Shown in pieces: positions 14,736 through 15,894 of a stretch of DNA of 15,894 bases. The stretch spans positions 1-15,894 of the forward strand of contig CAMCIP010000025.1 in NCBI GenBank assembly GCA_945874855.1, given 5' to 3'. How positions within the stretch are numbered: position 1 is the stretch's first letter; every line of letters begins with the position of its first letter. The notes below the pieces were generated by a model. That model made no database searches, was not told the DNA's origin, and saw nothing but the letters and a program-made list of their open reading frames with translations. The DNA comes from Brevundimonas vancanneytii. Lineage in GTDB: Bacteria; Pseudomonadota; Alphaproteobacteria; Caulobacterales; Caulobacteraceae. The translations under genes and the position numbers were made by a program.

Positions 14736-15208
14736 TGGCCGCCTCCTTCCAGCTTCAGCTGGGCGGCCAGACGCAGGGCGCCCAGTTCGGCCATGCCGGT
14801 GCGGGCGGTGCGGCGCTGCTCGGCGCGCCAGGCGGCCCAGGCCTCCCGGCTCCAGATCTGGAAGCGGTCGCCGAGGCCCACGATCATGACAGTCTCGCCC
14901 AGGCCCGCCTCGGCGACCAGGCTCTCGGGCAGGGTGATGCGGCCGCCGCCGTCGAAGGCCAGGCGGTTCTGCTCGCCCAGCACCTGCCATTCCAGCGCCG
15001 AGCGCTGGGCCGAGCCGAAGGGCAGGGCGCGGATCATCTCGACATAGACGGCGAACAGATGGTCGCCGCCTGCCTCCAGACAGTCGGCCTCGATGGAGGG
15101 AAAACAGAAGATCCGGTGCTCGGCGCCGTTGTCGGCCGTGCGGAACTCCTGCGGGATCAGCAGGCGACGCTTGCCGTCCAATTGTTTCTCGAACGTCGAG
15201 AGAAACAC
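14732..15208 (-). CDS. mraZ: Transcriptional regulator MraZ
   Basis: First gene of the dcw cluster; a DNA-binding regulator that in E. coli represses its own promoter. The 158-residue product has two SpoVT/AbrB-like modules: L-D-G-K-R-R-L-L-I-P-Q-E-F-R (10-23) and FDGGGRITLPESL (85-97), followed by VGLGDRFQIWS (110-120). The family normally starts M-F and has L-D at residues 10-11. That fits GTG at 15208 exactly (F2, L10, D11), so this start is preferred over an in-frame GTG at 15220, which would add four residues; neither has a convincing Shine-Dalgarno. The stop overlaps rsmH by 4 nt. Four candidate MraZ-binding boxes lie about 90 nt upstream. Confidence 0.95.
   Translation of the reverse strand: MFLSTFEKQLDGKRRLLIPQEFRTADNGAEHRIFCFPSIEADCLEAGGDHLFAVYVEMIRALPFGSAQRSALEWQVLGEQNRLAFDGGGRITLPESLVAEAGLGETVMIVGLGDRFQIWSREAWAAWRAEQRRTARTGMAELGALRLAAQLKLEGGGQ
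14742..14748 (-). promoter_or_regulatory. Shine-Dalgarno of rsmH inside mraZ
   Basis: On the - strand AAGGAGG lies 6 nt before the rsmH GTG. It is the strongest ribosome-binding site of the cluster and sits within the last mraZ codons (L-E-G-G-G-Q). It confirms the GTG start of rsmH. Confidence 0.85.
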
Positions 15209-15296
15209 GCCCCGCCCCACTTCCGGCCCTGATGGGTCCGCCCTGAAATCCCCCGGCCGCGCGGATGCGCGCCCGTCCCCCTCAAATCATGAGTGA

Positions 15297-15331
15297 TGGG
15301 ATAACATGGGATCAGATGGGTCACAATGGGA
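15297..15331 (-). promoter_or_regulatory. MraZ operator: four TGGGN boxes at 10-bp spacing
   Basis: Read on the + strand, TGGGA (15297-15301), TGGGA (15307-15311), TGGGT (15317-15321) and TGGGA (15327-15331) recur with exactly 5-nt spacers; the preceding base is A each time, so the unit is ATGGGN. In E. coli MraZ binds TGGGN repeats separated by 5 nt upstream of mraZ, so this is very probably the autoregulatory operator. It places four contacts on one face of the helix. As written the boxes are on the strand opposite to mraZ coding; I could not check whether the E. coli boxes have the same orientation. Confidence 0.82.
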
Positions 15332-15334
15332 TTG

Positions 15335-15349
15335 GTTGACGATCCTTAA
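15335..15349. promoter_or_regulatory. Possible degenerate CtrA site
   Basis: GTTG-N7-TTAA on the + strand (15335-15338 and 15346-15349, then CC) has the 7-nt spacing of the Caulobacter CtrA consensus TTAA-N7-TTAA, with one perfect half and one poor half. It directly abuts the MraZ boxes. The call is weak and rests on spacing plus lineage. Confidence 0.25.
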
Positions 15350-15470
15350 CCTTGATCGTGGGTGGCTAGACTTGTCGGACGTGTACGAAACAAGAACATC
15401 GTGAAGTATCCACCGCCCTGTGGACAGGATGCGCCATCCGGCGGCCAAAGGGGTTAACGGGGGGTGATCA

Positions 15471-15638
15471 ATCCTCACCCGCAGGGGGAGGGGGACCGCC
15501 GACGCGCAGCGGCGGGGGTGGAGGGGGTTTTGCCTCAGTCGCCGGCGGCCGACGATCGACCGCCCAGTCCGGGATCGCGCCCCCTCCACCCCGTCGGGCT
15601 TCGCCCTCCGCGGTCCGCCTCCCCCTACGGGGGAGGAT
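15471..15638. repeat. Large imperfect inverted repeat of G/C-rich intergenic elements
   Basis: Two copies of a roughly 58-bp element face each other: 15471-15528 and 15580-15638, separated by about 50 bp. Each begins at its outer end with ATCCTC and a local hairpin; the right copy has CCTCCCCC-TAC-GGGGGAGG (15618-15636, perfect 8-bp stem) and the left copy the same with one mismatch (15473-15491). Inward of this each copy has GGACCGC, and at its inner end GGGTGGAGGGGG or its complement. The right copy also has GGGC-TTC-GCCC (15596-15606). Elements like this are, to my knowledge, common between genes in Caulobacter and Brevundimonas; function is unknown, with transcript ends a plausible role. 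Confidence 0.75.
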
Positions 15639-15645
15639 CTCCCGA

Positions 15646-15744
15646 CCCTCAAGCAGCGAGCGCCCGCGACGCGAGCGGAAGCGCCGGAAACAAGGACGCC
15701 CTCAAGCAGCGAGGCCCCGCGGGCCGAGCGGTAGGGCCCTCAAG
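15646..15744. repeat. Short diverged tandem repeat beside rnpB
   Basis: The 15-mer CCCTCAAGCAGCGAG occurs at 15646-15660 and again at 15699-15713. A truncated third copy, CCCTCAAG, lies at 15737-15744. Each full copy is followed by related G/C-rich sequence containing G-A-G-C-G-G, giving units of 53 and 38 bp. They fill the space between the large inverted repeat and the rnpB 3' end. Confidence 0.6.
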
Positions 15745-15750
15745 AAAAAA
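15745..15750 (-). terminator. Possible T-run terminator of rnpB
   Basis: Six T residues on the - strand directly follow the end of RNase P RNA (…GTCTGGCA). With the terminal P1 helix formed by the RNA ends, this could act as an intrinsic terminator. The 5' strand of P1 is outside the window, so pairing cannot be checked. Confidence 0.4.
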
Positions 15751-15894
15751 TGCCAGACGGTCTGTAAGCCGGGTTCTGTCCCTGCAAGCAGGTGACGGTC
15801 ATTCCTCTGGACCGGCCCTTACGGACCGGTTCTCGCGACCAACCCGGACGCCTCGGGCGGTGAACCCTGCGGGCGAACCCGCGCGACGTCCCTA
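15751..15894 (-). ncRNA. rnpB: RNase P RNA, 3' part (cut by window edge)
   Basis: Catalytic RNA of ribonuclease P, which matures tRNA 5' ends. On the - strand the near-universal 3' block ACAGAACCCGGCTTA (complement of 15765-15779) is preceded by AGAGGAATGACCGTC (complement of 15794-15808), matching the conserved end of bacterial type A RNase P RNA (E. coli has AGATGAATGACTGTC then ACAGAACCCGGCTTA). Only about 144 of an expected 380-400 nt lie in the window; the 5' part continues beyond 15894. The 3' end is placed before the T-run at 15750 and may be off by a base or two. It points the same way as mraZ, about 540 bp upstream. Confidence 0.94.

Larger units (their letters stand above)
15209..15750. 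other. Noncoding region between mraZ and rnpB
   Basis: This stretch of about 540 bp holds no gene I can support. From mraZ outward it contains the mraZ leader (15209-15296), the ATGGGN box array, a possible degenerate CtrA site, about 100 bp that should contain the mraZ promoter but show no clear -35/-10 pair, a GTTAAC (15453-15458), the large G/C-rich inverted repeat, and short tandem repeats abutting the rnpB 3' end. The open frame on the - strand from 15652 to 15287 crosses the inverted repeat and has no protein-like character. Confidence 0.7.

Noticed and set aside
13941..15047. Long + strand open frame opposite rsmH and mraZ
   Set aside because: Antisense shadow; no start signal and low-complexity composition.
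15297..15331. Short regular repeats as a CRISPR remnant
   Set aside because: Five-base units with 5-nt spacers are far too short for CRISPR, and they match the MraZ box pattern.
15336..15372. Sigma-70-type promoter on the + strand (TTGACG and GCTAGACT)
   Set aside because: The gap between the two hexamer-like elements is about 23 nt, longer than the usual spacing, and no gene follows on that strand.
15287..15652. A 121-residue open frame on the - strand between rnpB and mraZ
   Set aside because: It crosses the G/C-rich inverted repeat and the MraZ boxes, and has no protein-like features.

Overview
The window reads as high-GC chromosomal DNA from an alphaproteobacterium of the Caulobacterales, most likely Brevundimonas or a close relative. 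The grounds are the gene order, the MraZ N-terminus (F-L-S-T-F-E-K-Q-L-D then K-R-R), and a G/C-rich intergenic palindrome of a type I associate with Caulobacter and Brevundimonas genomes. This is family-level recognition; no search was run.

Layout. On the + strand, 117-2556 is a tight three-gene operon: argB (acetylglutamate kinase), a HAD pyrimidine-5'-nucleotidase-type hydrolase, and dapD (tetrahydrodipicolinate N-succinyltransferase). Each gene joins the next through a 4-nt ATGA overlap. Between this operon and the next lies a divergent pair: a WecG/TagA/CpsF-family glycosyltransferase on the - strand (2534-3418) and a small exported protein of unknown function on the + strand (3643-4029). 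Both members run tail-to-tail into a housekeeping gene: the glycosyltransferase overlaps dapD by 23 bp and the small gene overlaps murG by 59 bp.

From 15208 down to 3971 on the - strand runs the first half of the division and cell wall (dcw) cluster: mraZ, rsmH, ftsL, ftsI, murE, murF, mraY, murD, ftsW, murG. Every junction is an overlap or a gap of at most 6 nt, and three genes (mraZ, rsmH, ftsI) are assigned GTG starts. The cluster stops after murG; murC, murB, ddl, ftsQ, ftsA and ftsZ are not in the window. Upstream of mraZ are four ATGGGN boxes at exactly 10-bp spacing, the expected operator of the MraZ autoregulator. Further out is about 280 bp of repeat-rich noncoding DNA (15471-15750), then the 3' part of RNase P RNA (rnpB, - strand), cut by the window edge.

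How the genes fit together. DapD makes an intermediate on the way to meso-diaminopimelate, which the encoded MurE (DNPR motif) adds to UDP-MurNAc-L-Ala-D-Glu. MurF, MurD, MraY and MurG carry the precursor through to lipid II. FtsW and FtsI polymerise and cross-link it at the septum, with FtsL as a structural partner. RsmH methylates 16S rRNA and MraZ controls the operon.

I found no convincing new multi-gene system. The parts most worth a second look are the divergent glycosyltransferase/exported-protein pair wedged between core operons, the truncated dcw order, the MraZ box array, and the palindromic and tandem repeats between mraZ and rnpB.
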